From Anaerolineae bacterium (lineage in GTDB: Bacteria > Chloroflexota > Anaerolineae > Aggregatilineales > Phototrophicaceae): 64,000 nucleotides of DNA. The notes under the pieces were generated by a model. It searched no databases. It had not been told where the DNA came from and saw only the letters and a program-made list of their open reading frames with translations. Numbering within the stretch: position 1 is the first letter of the stretch; each line of letters opens with the position of its first letter. Below, one piece after another: positions 1 through 7,863 of this stretch. The stretch lies in NCBI GenBank assembly GCA_022824465.1, contig JAJDZV010000009.1, forward strand, positions 241,034 through 305,033. Reading direction: 5' to 3'. Both the position numbers and the translations under genes were made by a program.

Positions 1-825
1 GCCGATCCCTATTCCGGGCGCTCCGCCCTCGATGCCCTGGAACTGATGAACATCGGCGTCAACTACCTGCGCGAGCACGTCACCGATGATGTGCGCCTGC
101 ACTACATCATCCTCAATGGCGGGTTGGCGCCCAATGTCGTGCCCGATTTCGCCGAGAGCTACTACTACGTCCGCGCCTATGACCCGCAGAACCTGGAAGA
201 CGTCAGCCAGCGCGTCATCCGCATTGCCAAAGGCGCGGCTATGATGACCGACACCGCGGTCGATACCGTCTACAAATCCGGCTCGACTCGCGTCCTTTCC
301 AACGAAACACTCGCCGATTTGCAATACGACATCATGCGCCAGCTTGGCGGCATCGACTTCAGCGCCGAAGAACAAGCCTATGCGGCGGAGATAAACCGGC
401 GCTTTGGCGATGCCAACATCAAAACCCTCGTCGATCGTTATGGCGTCGCGCCCAATGTCGCCGAGCAGCCGCTAATCGGCGATGTCTTCCCCAGCGTCGA
501 CAAAGATCACGTCTCGCCGGGCTCGTCCGATATGGGCGATATGAGTTGGCGCGCGCCGTGCAGCATGCTGCATACCGCTGCGTGGGCCAGCCGGGCGGCG
601 GCGCACTCCTGGGGCGTCGTCGCCACCGGGCGCACATCCATCGGACACAAGGGCATGATGTATGCCGCTAAGGTCATGGCGCTCTCTGCAGCCGAGTTGG
701 TAGTTTCGCCCGATATTCTCGAAAAGGCGCAAACCGAGTTCCGCGCGGCGATAGAGCGAACGCCCTACATCTGCCCGATTCCGGATGATGTCGGCCCGCC
801 GCAGCATGCCCATCCCTTGCGCTAA
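1..825 (+). CDS. M20 family metallopeptidase, AbgB-like (5' truncated by window)
   Basis: The frame is open from base 1, so the N-terminal half lies outside the window; the first in-window Met at 46 is not the true start. The visible part resembles the C-terminal half of p-aminobenzoyl-glutamate hydrolase subunit B and related M20D amidohydrolases. It has GSSDMGDMSWRAP followed by HTAAW, and later HSWGVVATGRTSIGHKG, a conserved metal-site and dimerisation stretch in this group. Such enzymes cleave amide bonds of acyl-amino acids in the cytoplasm. The ending HAHPLR is at residue level close to the stop. The substrate cannot be inferred from the fragment. The next gene starts 18 bases downstream behind a GGAGG-type site, so the two may be cotranscribed. 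Confidence 0.85.
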   Translation, partial: ADPYSGRSALDALELMNIGVNYLREHVTDDVRLHYIILNGGLAPNVVPDFAESYYYVRAYDPQNLEDVSQRVIRIAKGAAMMTDTAVDTVYKSGSTRVLSNETLADLQYDIMRQLGGIDFSAEEQAYAAEINRRFGDANIKTLVDRYGVAPNVAEQPLIGDVFPSVDKDHVSPGSSDMGDMSWRAPCSMLHTAAWASRAAAHSWGVVATGRTSIGHKGMMYAAKVMALSAAELVVSPDILEKAQTEFRAAIERTPYICPIPDDVGPPQHAHPLR

Positions 826-843
826 CACACGGAGGCGTATCCG

Positions 844-1578
844 ATGCGCATCCTGTTCTGGAATATCAAGCACGGCGGGGGCAGTCGCGCTGGCAGAATA
901 GTCGAGCAGATTCTGGAGTGGAATCCGGACATCGTCGCTCTGGCCGAGTTCCGCGGTACACAACCTAGCAGATCAATCGCCAAGAGCTTGTATGACGAGG
1001 GCTACATACATCAACTGTCGACTGTCAATCCCGACGAGCCGACGTGGAATGCCCTGTGTCTCGCGAGTCGATATGAGTTGACGCAAGTCTCCGTCGAAGG
1101 CGCTCCTGAACCCGACCTTTATTGGCTACTAGCCCAAATAGAGTCAATATCTCACATTCACATCGGCGTCGTTCACGCGCCGTGGAGCATCTACCTTGGC
1201 AGGCTCGAATACTATGAGGCGCTTCTGAATGTCGCCCAGAATTGGCAATTGGGTCCCGGCGTCATCATTGGCGATTTGAACTCTGGTATCAATGGTATTG
1301 ATGAAGAGACTGAAAACTCACTTGAGTACAATCACAGCGTCATGAAACCCCTAGACGTTGCTGGCTGGCGCGATCCTTTCCGCGTCTTGCATCCGGATGT
1401 CTGCGCTCCAACTTGGTTTTCGCCATACGGAAATGGCTATCGGCTTGATCAGACGTTCGTCAACGACGAATTAGGCCAGCGCGTTACAGTGTGTGATTAT
1501 GATTGGGGACCGAGCGGCGAGGGCGGTAATCTCAGCGACCACGCGGCGATCCTGCTCGATTTTGAGCTGCAAGATTAG
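844..1578 (+). CDS. endonuclease/exonuclease/phosphatase (EEP) family protein
   Basis: The 244-residue protein opens with MRILFWNIKHGGG, matching the first EEP strand with the active-site Asn. It continues with NPDIVALAEF (metal-binding Glu), GDLNSG (Asp/Asn catalytic pair) and ends with SDHAAILLDF (the terminal Asp-His dyad). All the core EEP elements are present in order, so it should be a Mg-dependent phosphodiesterase. Whether it acts on DNA, lipid head groups or another phosphoester cannot be told. No signal peptide is visible. The start is supported by an ACGGAGG ribosome site about 9 bases upstream. Base composition is somewhat lower in GC than its neighbours. Confidence 0.85.
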   Translation: MRILFWNIKHGGGSRAGRIVEQILEWNPDIVALAEFRGTQPSRSIAKSLYDEGYIHQLSTVNPDEPTWNALCLASRYELTQVSVEGAPEPDLYWLLAQIESISHIHIGVVHAPWSIYLGRLEYYEALLNVAQNWQLGPGVIIGDLNSGINGIDEETENSLEYNHSVMKPLDVAGWRDPFRVLHPDVCAPTWFSPYGNGYRLDQTFVNDELGQRVTVCDYDWGPSGEGGNLSDHAAILLDFELQD

Positions 1579-1582
1579 AGAG

Positions 1583-2236
1583 CTACGGCTCCACCAAACG
1601 CTCATCATAACCCAGCGCGACCAGCTGTTCAAACGCCTCCCAAGCCTCGGCCGGGATATCCTGCTGCGCTTGAAAGCCGTTCTCGCCATAGACCTTGACC
1701 CGCTGGAAATCGCCTACGATGTGCTGGATAACCGCCTCGCGCGGCAAGTCGCCATTGAGATACTCGGCGCATGAGAGCGGCGGCGACGTCACCACGTAAT
1801 CCCCCTCGCCCCACTGCTTGAGCGCGGTCGCCCACACGCGCCGCTCCATGTAGGGTTTCTGCACCAAGATCAATGAGCGAAAGTCCATGCCCAGCGAATC
1901 AATTAGCTGGCGGCTGTAGCGCAGATTCTCGCCGGTATTGGTCGAGCGCTTCTCGATCAAGATACGGTCTTCCGGCGCCCCTTTCTCCATTGCCAAACGC
2001 GCGAAGACCTCCGCCTCGGTCCTATCCCAGCAGACATTTAGCGCGGCGTTCCGCTGCACGACGCCGCCGGAGAAAAGCAGATAAGGCGCGTAACCCGCCT
2101 GATGCAATTCGATAGCGTATTCGGCGACGCGAATGTCGTGGCTGCATAGCACAAGAATGCAGTCGGCCGGCCCTAGCTCTTGACCGACCAGCATGTAGTC
2201 CCAGAGCGCTTGAACATGTTCGTCAACACTGGACAT
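1583..2236 (-). CDS. YdcF/SanA-like DUF218 protein
   Basis: The 217-residue protein has the DUF218 layout: DCILVLCSHDIRVAEYAIEL near the N terminus, then LLFSGG, a conserved Glu-rich stretch EDRILIEKRSTNTGENL, and SLILVQKPYMERR. The ST(N)TxEN motif and the SGG turn are diagnostic of the YdcF/ElyC/SanA superfamily. Family members act in envelope biology or bind S-adenosyl-methionine (YdcF). Unlike SanA/ElyC, no membrane segment is present here, so it is probably cytosolic. The start overlaps the end of the upstream Uma2 gene by 14 bases, although that overlap may be an artefact of a frameshift in Uma2. Confidence 0.8.
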   Translation of the reverse strand: MSSVDEHVQALWDYMLVGQELGPADCILVLCSHDIRVAEYAIELHQAGYAPYLLFSGGVVQRNAALNVCWDRTEAEVFARLAMEKGAPEDRILIEKRSTNTGENLRYSRQLIDSLGMDFRSLILVQKPYMERRVWATALKQWGEGDYVVTSPPLSCAEYLNGDLPREAVIQHIVGDFQRVKVYGENGFQAQQDIPAEAWEAFEQLVALGYDERLVEP

Positions 2237-2852
2237 TGAGACTTCGACAATCGAACTGTGTAAGCGATCTCCAACAGCTCAGATGTCGGCAAAAAATCTC
2301 GCTGACCGGAATCTCAAAGCCAGGCAAGATGGCTCCACCGGTGACCACGTCGTCCCCGGAAAGTGTGACCGACCCTTTACTGGTATGTACGACAACGCAG
2401 CGCAGTTCTGGGTACACAATCCAGATTAGCGAAGTGCCAGCATTGAGCAGTTGCTGGATTTCCTTCTTGATGTCATCCGCAGTGTTGCTCGGTGAAGTAA
2501 TCTCAACAGCCAAGTCAGGCAAGAGCTCTAGAGGCTTTGGCGGCAACAATTCCGGTGACCTTTCCGAAGAAATGAACGCGATATCTATGCCGCGCAGCGT
2601 ATCCTTGCCTCCAGGATTTCGCTCCAAGATAAATGGCGCGTCACCGCCCAGGACCCGACCGAGTTTATTCTCCTGCACAAAGACATTTATGGTCGTCGAC
2701 AGTGAAATCAGTAGCGCCGCGTGTATCGGATTTGGCAAGGGCATTTCGACGATTTCTCCTTCAACGAGCTCGACGATGCGGTTTTCATATTCGGGGCGCT
2801 CGACGATTTCGAGAAACTCGTCCGCACTGATGATCTGTCGTTCAATAATCAT
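2223..2852 (-). CDS. Uma2 family (DUF820) putative endonuclease, copy A with probable C-terminal frameshift
   Basis: The start at 2852 (MIIERQIISADEF) is chosen over an upstream in-frame option because it aligns with other Uma2 proteins and has a GGAAGGA stretch upstream. The PD-(D/E)XK-like core is visible: LRGIDIAFIS, then LPDLAVEITSPSNTADDIKKE with the catalytic Asp, Glu and Lys, and LIWIVYPE. Uma2 proteins are abundant in Cyanobacteria and Chloroflexota; their role is uncertain and a nuclease function is inferred from the fold. At the end, six A's at 2291-2296 (T6 on the coding strand) shift the frame after VSEIF. With five, the protein would end EIFADI and stop, as family members do. As written it runs about 20 residues further into the ydcF-like start. 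Confidence 0.8.
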   Translation of the reverse strand: MIIERQIISADEFLEIVERPEYENRIVELVEGEIVEMPLPNPIHAALLISLSTTINVFVQENKLGRVLGGDAPFILERNPGGKDTLRGIDIAFISSERSPELLPPKPLELLPDLAVEITSPSNTADDIKKEIQQLLNAGTSLIWIVYPELRCVVVHTSKGSVTLSGDDVVTGGAILPGFEIPVSEIFCRHLSCWRSLTQFDCRSLNVQC

Positions 2853-3038
2853 AATGAGTTCCAGTCCTTCCACCTGTAAAGCGCTAGAGCAACCACATTG
2901 CACCCGGTTCTCCACATGGTCACTTGTCTGCCAATCGCTGGTAGACCATCCGTCATATACGCCAATAGCTTTCAGCAGCGAATCGACTGTGATGTAGAAA
3001 GTTGCGGACATCTGTACATTGCAGGCGGGAAACAACCG

Positions 3039-3609
3039 TTAACGCGGGAAAATATCGGAGACGGTTACTGAAAAGCCAGGCAAGATATCTCCGCCTGAAA
3101 GCGTGTCATCCTCCTTTAGCGCTGTAACGCCGCTTGCTGTATGCACATCCACAATGCGCATTTCCGGATATACAACCCAGATCATGCAGGCGCCAGCTTC
3201 AAGCAACTGGTGAATCTTCAAACGAAAATCCACTGTCTCGTTTCTGGGTGAAACAACCTCAACTGCCAGATCCGGCATTACTGTCATAGGTTGGCGAGGC
3301 AGAGGCTGTGGCGCCTTGGACTTGCTCAAAAACGACAAATCGAGACCTCGTACAGTGTCCTTGCCGTCACTATTTCGCTCTACTATGTACGGTGTATCGC
3401 CAACAGCAACTCGGCCCAGATCATTGTCATAAACGTGCATGGCAAGCCGTGCATGGCGATCGTGAGCGGATTTCCGCGTGTTACGGATTAGGCATCGACG
3501 TCTCAACGATTAGTCCTCTCACGAGTTCGACAGCGCGACCTTCATAGTCTGGCCGTTCAACGACTTCAATGAACTTATCCGCGCCGATATACTGGCCTTC
3601 CATAACCAT
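3039..3609 (-). pseudogene. Uma2 family endonuclease, copy B, disrupted by a stop and a frameshift
   Basis: Reading from ATG at 3609 gives MVMEGQYIGADKFIEVVE and continues as a normal Uma2 N terminus to TSMPNP, then meets TAA near 3482. Homology resumes in another frame at RLAMHVYDNDLGRV and continues through VRGLDLSFLS, MPDLAVEVVSPRNE and ILPGFSVTVSDIFPR to the stop at 3039. Immediately after the TAA the original frame still reads HAEI, as in intact members, so there is a nonsense change plus a nearby frame change. The catalytic C-terminal part alone could still be translated from an internal start near 3506, but it would lack the N-terminal strands. Its 5' flank resembles that of copy A, indicating tandem duplication. 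Confidence 0.75.
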
Positions 3610-3640
3610 GGCTACGTCACTTCCTTTTGCCCAACCGGTG

Positions 3641-4273
3641 TTAGAGCAACCTCATTGTACCCGGTTCTTCTTTAGACACGAACTGCTTCAAAACCTGGAA
3701 GTCCTTCTCCAGCGTCGCCCGTTGGCTGGCGTTGTACAGCGCCGCCGCCGGATGATACTGCGGCACGATCGACGCCTGTCCATAAGCGGTGCGAACCTTG
3801 ATGATCTGCCCATGAAGCTGGCTAATCTTTTGATTGGCTTGGAAAGCGCCGAAGCGCCGCAAAATAAACTCCATCGAGAAGCGCCCGAGCGTAGCGATGA
3901 CTTTGGGCTGGATGATGCCGATCTGCCGCTCGAGAAAAGGCGCGTATAAGTCGATCTCGGTCTTCAACGGATCGCGGTTGTTCGGCGGGCGATCCTTGAC
4001 GATATTAGTCACATATACATCGTTGCGATCAAGGTCGATGGATTCCAGCAATTCGTCAAGCACGCGCCCCGACGCGCCGCAGAATGGGCGGCCTGTCTCC
4101 GCTTCATTCTTGCCCGGCGCTTCGCCAATGAACATAATGTCGGCATGATGGCTCCCCTGCCCGATCACCGGATAGTAGCCGTTGCGCTGGCGGTATTCGT
4201 AAAGCGGAGACTGCTTGAGGTTAACCAACTCATCCCTAATGGCGCGCAGCTTCTCGGTCCGGTCAGTCGACAT
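3641..4273 (-). CDS. uracil-DNA glycosylase, family 4-like, without Fe-S cysteines
   Basis: The protein of about 210 residues has motif A GEAPGKNEAETGRPFCGASG (residues 50-69) and motif B-like YHPAAALY (172-180), matching family 4 uracil-DNA glycosylases, which excise uracil from DNA in base excision repair. Family 4 enzymes normally hold a 4Fe-4S cluster with four Cys. Here the equivalent sites read LKQSPL near residue 20, KDRPP instead of KCRPP at 93-97, and LYAPFL near 110. The only Cys in the protein is within motif A. So the cluster is absent. ATG at 4273 is preferred; an in-frame GTG at 4315 would add 14 residues. It is not clearly linked to the neighbouring Nudix gene. Confidence 0.8.
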   Translation of the reverse strand: MSTDRTEKLRAIRDELVNLKQSPLYEYRQRNGYYPVIGQGSHHADIMFIGEAPGKNEAETGRPFCGASGRVLDELLESIDLDRNDVYVTNIVKDRPPNNRDPLKTEIDLYAPFLERQIGIIQPKVIATLGRFSMEFILRRFGAFQANQKISQLHGQIIKVRTAYGQASIVPQYHPAAALYNASQRATLEKDFQVLKQFVSKEEPGTMRLL

Positions 4274-4336
4274 GCCTGTCCCGCTTTCTCCCGTCAACGC
4301 TTCAAAGTGTAACACAGCCCATCGGCGGCGGCGAAG

Positions 4337-5035
4337 CTACTGGTCAGCCTGTTCAGAAGGCAGATAAGCGAATGCCTTGCGCAGCAGGCGGCGCAGCGAG
4401 TCGTCGATTGCTTCGCCCATGTCGAGGGCATCGGCGCAGCTGAGCCAGCGGAACCGCGCTGACTCGCCTTGCGCTGGCGCGAGCGCGTCCGGCTGACGCG
4501 TCATCAGGACATAGCGAAAGTCGAGGTGCAGATGCTCCGGTCTGTCGATGCTTTGCGGGATCGTGTGTATATCGTAGTCGATCGGAACCGGCGCGGCGCT
4601 CGACGGGAAGTGAATCAGGTCGGGCAAGCCGGTCTCCTCGCGCGCTTCCCGCAGCGCGACTCGGGCGAAGTCAGTCTCGTATTCGGCATGACCGCCCACC
4701 TGCAGCCAGCGTCCCAGGCGCTTGTGATAGTGTAGCAGCGTTCGCCGGGAGCGCGGCTCAATGACGGCGGCGGACGCGGTGATGTGCCCGACCTCGCAAT
4801 TCATGCTGAAAATATTCGGATGCGCCGCGACCAGCGTCTTGATGCGCTGCACGTCAAGGGCTTCCTTCTCATCGGCGGGCGCATGAGCCGCCAATTGCGC
4901 CAGGACCTTCGTCCGCGCTTCACTGAACTGATAACCATAGAGATCGAGCAGGTGTTGGCGCAGCGTCTCCAGCTTTTGCGCCGGCGATTTGTCCTCCCAG
5001 AGCGGCAGGCGTGCGTGAACTGGCATGCGAGTCAA
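4337..5035 (-). CDS. Nudix hydrolase
   Basis: The 232-residue protein carries a Nudix box GGHAEYETDFARVALREA followed by REETGL around residues 112-135. The first conserved Glu of the textbook box is replaced, as is usual in the GGHAD/GGHAE subfamily. Upstream of the domain there is a helical N-terminal segment of about 90 residues. A conserved LHLDFRYVL stretch after the box is typical of this subgroup. It hydrolyses nucleoside-diphosphate-linked substrates; the exact substrate is unknown. Its start overlaps the last four bases of the upstream RNase D gene, so the two are translationally coupled and probably form one operon with corA. Confidence 0.85.
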   Translation of the reverse strand: MTRMPVHARLPLWEDKSPAQKLETLRQHLLDLYGYQFSEARTKVLAQLAAHAPADEKEALDVQRIKTLVAAHPNIFSMNCEVGHITASAAVIEPRSRRTLLHYHKRLGRWLQVGGHAEYETDFARVALREAREETGLPDLIHFPSSAAPVPIDYDIHTIPQSIDRPEHLHLDFRYVLMTRQPDALAPAQGESARFRWLSCADALDMGEAIDDSLRRLLRKAFAYLPSEQADQ

Positions 5036-6171
5036 CCACCGCCATTGACGACCGAGACGAGCGCTTCGCCGTAAGTCCGCCGGCGCCAGGGTCCCAAGCC
5101 GCGGATGCCGCCCAACTCAGCCAGCGAGCGTGGATTGCGGCGAGCAATCGCCCAGAGCGCGTCCCGGCTGATGATGACATCCGATTCGACGCCGCGCGCG
5201 ACAGCGGTCCGCTTGCGCCAGCTGTGCAACGCGCTGTAGCGATCCACTATCGGCTGCGGGATCGGCTCTTGCGGCGGTGGTCTGCGCGTCACCCGGCTGG
5301 CCAGCCCGTGCTTCACCGCTTGGATAAACTCGTCGCCGCTCTGGCGGAGGAGCCAGGCGGGCAAGCCGCGGATAGCGCGCAACTGCTTCAGCGACCTCGG
5401 CTGCAACTTGGCGATTTGCAGCAAGGTGGATTTGCCGATGAGCCGCTGCGGCGGCTGATCAACCGACTGCGCCAGTTCATCGCGCAAGATGCAAAGCTCG
5501 CGCAGGACGGCGATTTGCCGCCTGTCGAGAGCATTGGGGCGGAAAAGACCCCAAAAGCCATCGGGGTCGAAGTCCTCCGACTTCAGTTCAAAGCGCGCCA
5601 CATCATCGAAATACTCATAGGCTTCATCGAGGCGGTCGGCGGCGTCCAGTTCAGCGCGCAAGGCATCGTAAAGGCGCAGCAGATAATGCGTGTCCATCTG
5701 GGCGTAGCGACGATAACTGGCCGGCAGCGGGCGTCGCGCCCAATCGGCCTTCTGATGCTTCTTGCCGTGGCGGATGCCGAGCAAGTCTTCCAGCATGTTG
5801 CCCAAGCCGATGCGCCGGTAGCCGAGGACGCGGGCGGCCGCCATCGTGTCGAATACGCCATCCACATCAAAATCAAAGTCGCGCTTGAGGCAGATCAGGT
5901 CGTATTCGGCGGCGTGGAAGATCTTCTCGATGGCGGGGTCGGAGAAGACCGAGGCGAGCGGACTGAGATCAGCCAGGGCAAGCGGATCGATGAGCAGATC
6001 TTCCTCCGGCGTCGAGATCTGGATGAGGCATGTGGTTCCGCGATAAGCGTGCAGGCTGTTGGACTCGGTGTCGCAGGCGATGCGCGGCTGCGCGCTCAGG
6101 CGCTGGACGGCGGCGGCGAGGGCGCGGCTGTCGTCGATGGTCTTGGCGGCGGCGAGCATGGGACGAGTCAA
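5032..6171 (-). CDS. rnd: ribonuclease D
   Basis: The 379-residue protein has the DEDDy 3'-5' exonuclease domain: Asp34 and Glu36 in CDTES, Asp91 in HAAEYDL, and Tyr156 with Asp160 in YAQMDTHYL. C-terminal to it lie two HRDC-like helical domains (LRELCILRDELAQSVDQPP and, later, ALHSWRKRTAVARGVESDVI), as in full-length RNase D. The enzyme trims 3' ends of tRNA and other structured RNA. The frame begins with a TTG overlapping the corA stop; an ATG four codons in (6159) is an equally good start. It sits between corA and the Nudix gene with overlaps on both sides. Confidence 0.88.
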   Translation of the reverse strand: MTRPMLAAAKTIDDSRALAAAVQRLSAQPRIACDTESNSLHAYRGTTCLIQISTPEEDLLIDPLALADLSPLASVFSDPAIEKIFHAAEYDLICLKRDFDFDVDGVFDTMAAARVLGYRRIGLGNMLEDLLGIRHGKKHQKADWARRPLPASYRRYAQMDTHYLLRLYDALRAELDAADRLDEAYEYFDDVARFELKSEDFDPDGFWGLFRPNALDRRQIAVLRELCILRDELAQSVDQPPQRLIGKSTLLQIAKLQPRSLKQLRAIRGLPAWLLRQSGDEFIQAVKHGLASRVTRRPPPQEPIPQPIVDRYSALHSWRKRTAVARGVESDVIISRDALWAIARRNPRSLAELGGIRGLGPWRRRTYGEALVSVVNGGG

Positions 6172-7085
6172 AGCCAGTGGCGGCGGCGGAAATAGAGCAG
6201 CATGAGCAGGGCGATGATGACCATGATGGCGGCTGTCAGCATAAAGGCGCGCGGGTCATCGGCAAAGGGCAGCGCGATGTTCATACCGTAGATGCTGGAG
6301 ATGAGCGTGAGCGGCAGCATGATGACGGAGATGACGGTGAGGATGCGCATGACCTCGTTGATGCGGTAGCTGGCGAGCGTGTCGGCGGTATCAGCGAAGC
6401 TGTTGATGACCTCGAAGTTCTCCTCGGCGATGTCGCGCAGCTTGAAGAGGTGGTCGACAATATCGCCAAAGTACTCCTCCATGCGCTCGTGCAGGATGGG
6501 ATGCTCGCAGGTTTCGAGCTGCTGGACGATGGGGATTTGCTGACGGATGATGCGGCGTAGGGAGATGATATCGCGGCGCAGAAGGGCGATCTCCTGGATG
6601 ACGCGCTTGGCGTCCGATTCAAAGAGCTTGTCTTCGATGGCGTGGACGCGGCGGTCGACCTTGTTGAGGATCGGGAAGATGTAGTCGACGAGTTGGTCGA
6701 TGAGGCTGTAGAAGGCGTGGTTGGGGCCGCGGCCGAGCAGGCCATTGCGCTCGTTTTCATCGGCCTGACAGCGCTCGAAGGCGTTGACGAGGGGCTTCAA
6801 GCTGCCGTTGTGGACGGTGACGACGAAGTCGCGAGTGAGGAAGATATCAACTTCGCTGGCGCGGGAGAGCTCGGTACGGGGGTCCCAAAGCGGGAAGTGC
6901 AAGACGACGAAGAGATAGGCGTCGTCCTGGTCGAGCTTGGGGCGTTCGATGGGGCTGCGGATGTCTTCCAGGTTGAGGGGGTGGAAGAAGGGGAAGCGGT
7001 GATGGAGCGCTTCGACATCGGCGGCGCTGGGGTGGACGATATCGATCCAGGTGAGATTGTCGTGGGTGATGGCGCGGGTGGTCAT
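6168..7085 (-). CDS. corA: CorA family magnesium/cobalt transporter
   Basis: The 305-residue protein has a long cytoplasmic N-terminal alpha/beta and helical domain and two C-terminal membrane helices. The signature YGMN follows the first helix (LPLTLISSIYGMNIAL), and the last residues are positively charged (YFRRRHWL), as in CorA. Length is typical of the family. It forms a pentameric Mg2+ channel in the inner membrane. It overlaps the RNase D start by four bases and is the promoter-proximal gene of this minus-strand group. The 160-base gap upstream separates it from the divergent cytochrome gene. Confidence 0.9.
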   Translation of the reverse strand: MTTRAITHDNLTWIDIVHPSAADVEALHHRFPFFHPLNLEDIRSPIERPKLDQDDAYLFVVLHFPLWDPRTELSRASEVDIFLTRDFVVTVHNGSLKPLVNAFERCQADENERNGLLGRGPNHAFYSLIDQLVDYIFPILNKVDRRVHAIEDKLFESDAKRVIQEIALLRRDIISLRRIIRQQIPIVQQLETCEHPILHERMEEYFGDIVDHLFKLRDIAEENFEVINSFADTADTLASYRINEVMRILTVISVIMLPLTLISSIYGMNIALPFADDPRAFMLTAAIMVIIALLMLLYFRRRHWL

Positions 7086-7246
7086 AAGGCGATTCTACCC
7101 CCCTCAATCCCCGCGTCGCAATGGGGGAAGTTTAGCCGCAGGGGCGTGGAGACACGGCGCAGGCAAGATGTAACCAATCCGTAATTCTACCGTTCGGGCT
7201 GTCTGGTAAACTGCTTGGAGAATCCAGTGGTCGTGGAGAGCGGCGC

Positions 7247-7720
7247 ATGGCGAAACGAGAAACACAGCGGCATAAGCGCGCCCGCGCCTTGAAGCGGCGA
7301 CAGCATCTCATTGCCGCTGCGGTCCTGGGGCTGGCGGCGCTGGGATTTATCGCGCTGCTGGCTTACGCCAACCGGCCGGCGGACGAGGGGCAAGCGGTCA
7401 CGGTCGCGGTGCAGCCGGCCGACTTGTCACAGGAAGCTGTCGCGGGCGAATCGCTGTTCAAAGCCAATTGCCAAGCTTGCCACGGCCCGAACGCCTCGGG
7501 CACGAAACTGGGGCCGCCCTTGATTCATGACATTTACAATCCGGGGCATCACTCGGACCTGGCCTTCTATCTGGCGGCGGCAAGCGGCGTGCGGCAGCAT
7601 CACTGGCCTTACGGGGATATGCCACCCCAGCCGCAGGTATCGGAGGACGATGTTGGGCTGATTATTCGTTATATTCGGGAGTTGCAAGAGGCGAACGGGA
7701 TTGTGTACAAGGCTTATTAG
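7247..7720 (+). CDS. membrane-anchored monoheme cytochrome c
   Basis: The 157-residue protein has a basic N terminus, one membrane helix (about residues 20-40, LIAAAVLGLAALGFIALLAY) and a class-I-like cytochrome c domain with one haem motif CQACH at 75-79. Met125 in GDMPPQP is the likely distal ligand. It would face the outside of the membrane as an electron carrier. The start has GGAG about 9 bases upstream. It stands 2.4 kb ahead of the large cytochrome cluster, separated by a helicase gene, and may serve the same chain. No closer family name can be given. Confidence 0.8.
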   Translation: MAKRETQRHKRARALKRRQHLIAAAVLGLAALGFIALLAYANRPADEGQAVTVAVQPADLSQEAVAGESLFKANCQACHGPNASGTKLGPPLIHDIYNPGHHSDLAFYLAAASGVRQHHWPYGDMPPQPQVSEDDVGLIIRYIRELQEANGIVYKAY

Positions 7721-7744
7721 ATGTGGCGGGGGCGCGGGGGTGGT

Positions 7745-7778
7745 ATTTAGCGCAGAGACGCAGAGGGCGCAAAGGCAG
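7745..7778 (+). repeat. GCAGAG-type short intergenic repeat
   Basis: Between the cytochrome and helicase genes, GCGCAGAGACGCAGAG is followed by GGCGCAAAGGCAG. Purine-rich GCAGAG tandem motifs of this kind are dispersed in intergenic DNA of many bacteria. A degenerate trace (GGACGCAGAGGTTGC) occurs near 17988. Function is unknown. Confidence 0.4.
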
Positions 7779-7863
7779 GAGTTAGGATGTAAACACTCAC
7801 CTTTAAGAAGCGACGATTTCTGATACACTCGGTTGCTGGTGAACAGGTTATCGGGAGTGTCGG

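Noticed and set aside
2236..2997. Long plus-strand ORF over the Uma2 region
   Set aside because: It mirrors the minus-strand Uma2 gene, has low-complexity Ser-rich translation and no ribosome site.
5011..6195. 394-codon plus-strand ORF opposite RNase D
   Set aside because: The minus strand encodes a full RNase D with catalytic residues; the plus-strand translation has no recognisable family.
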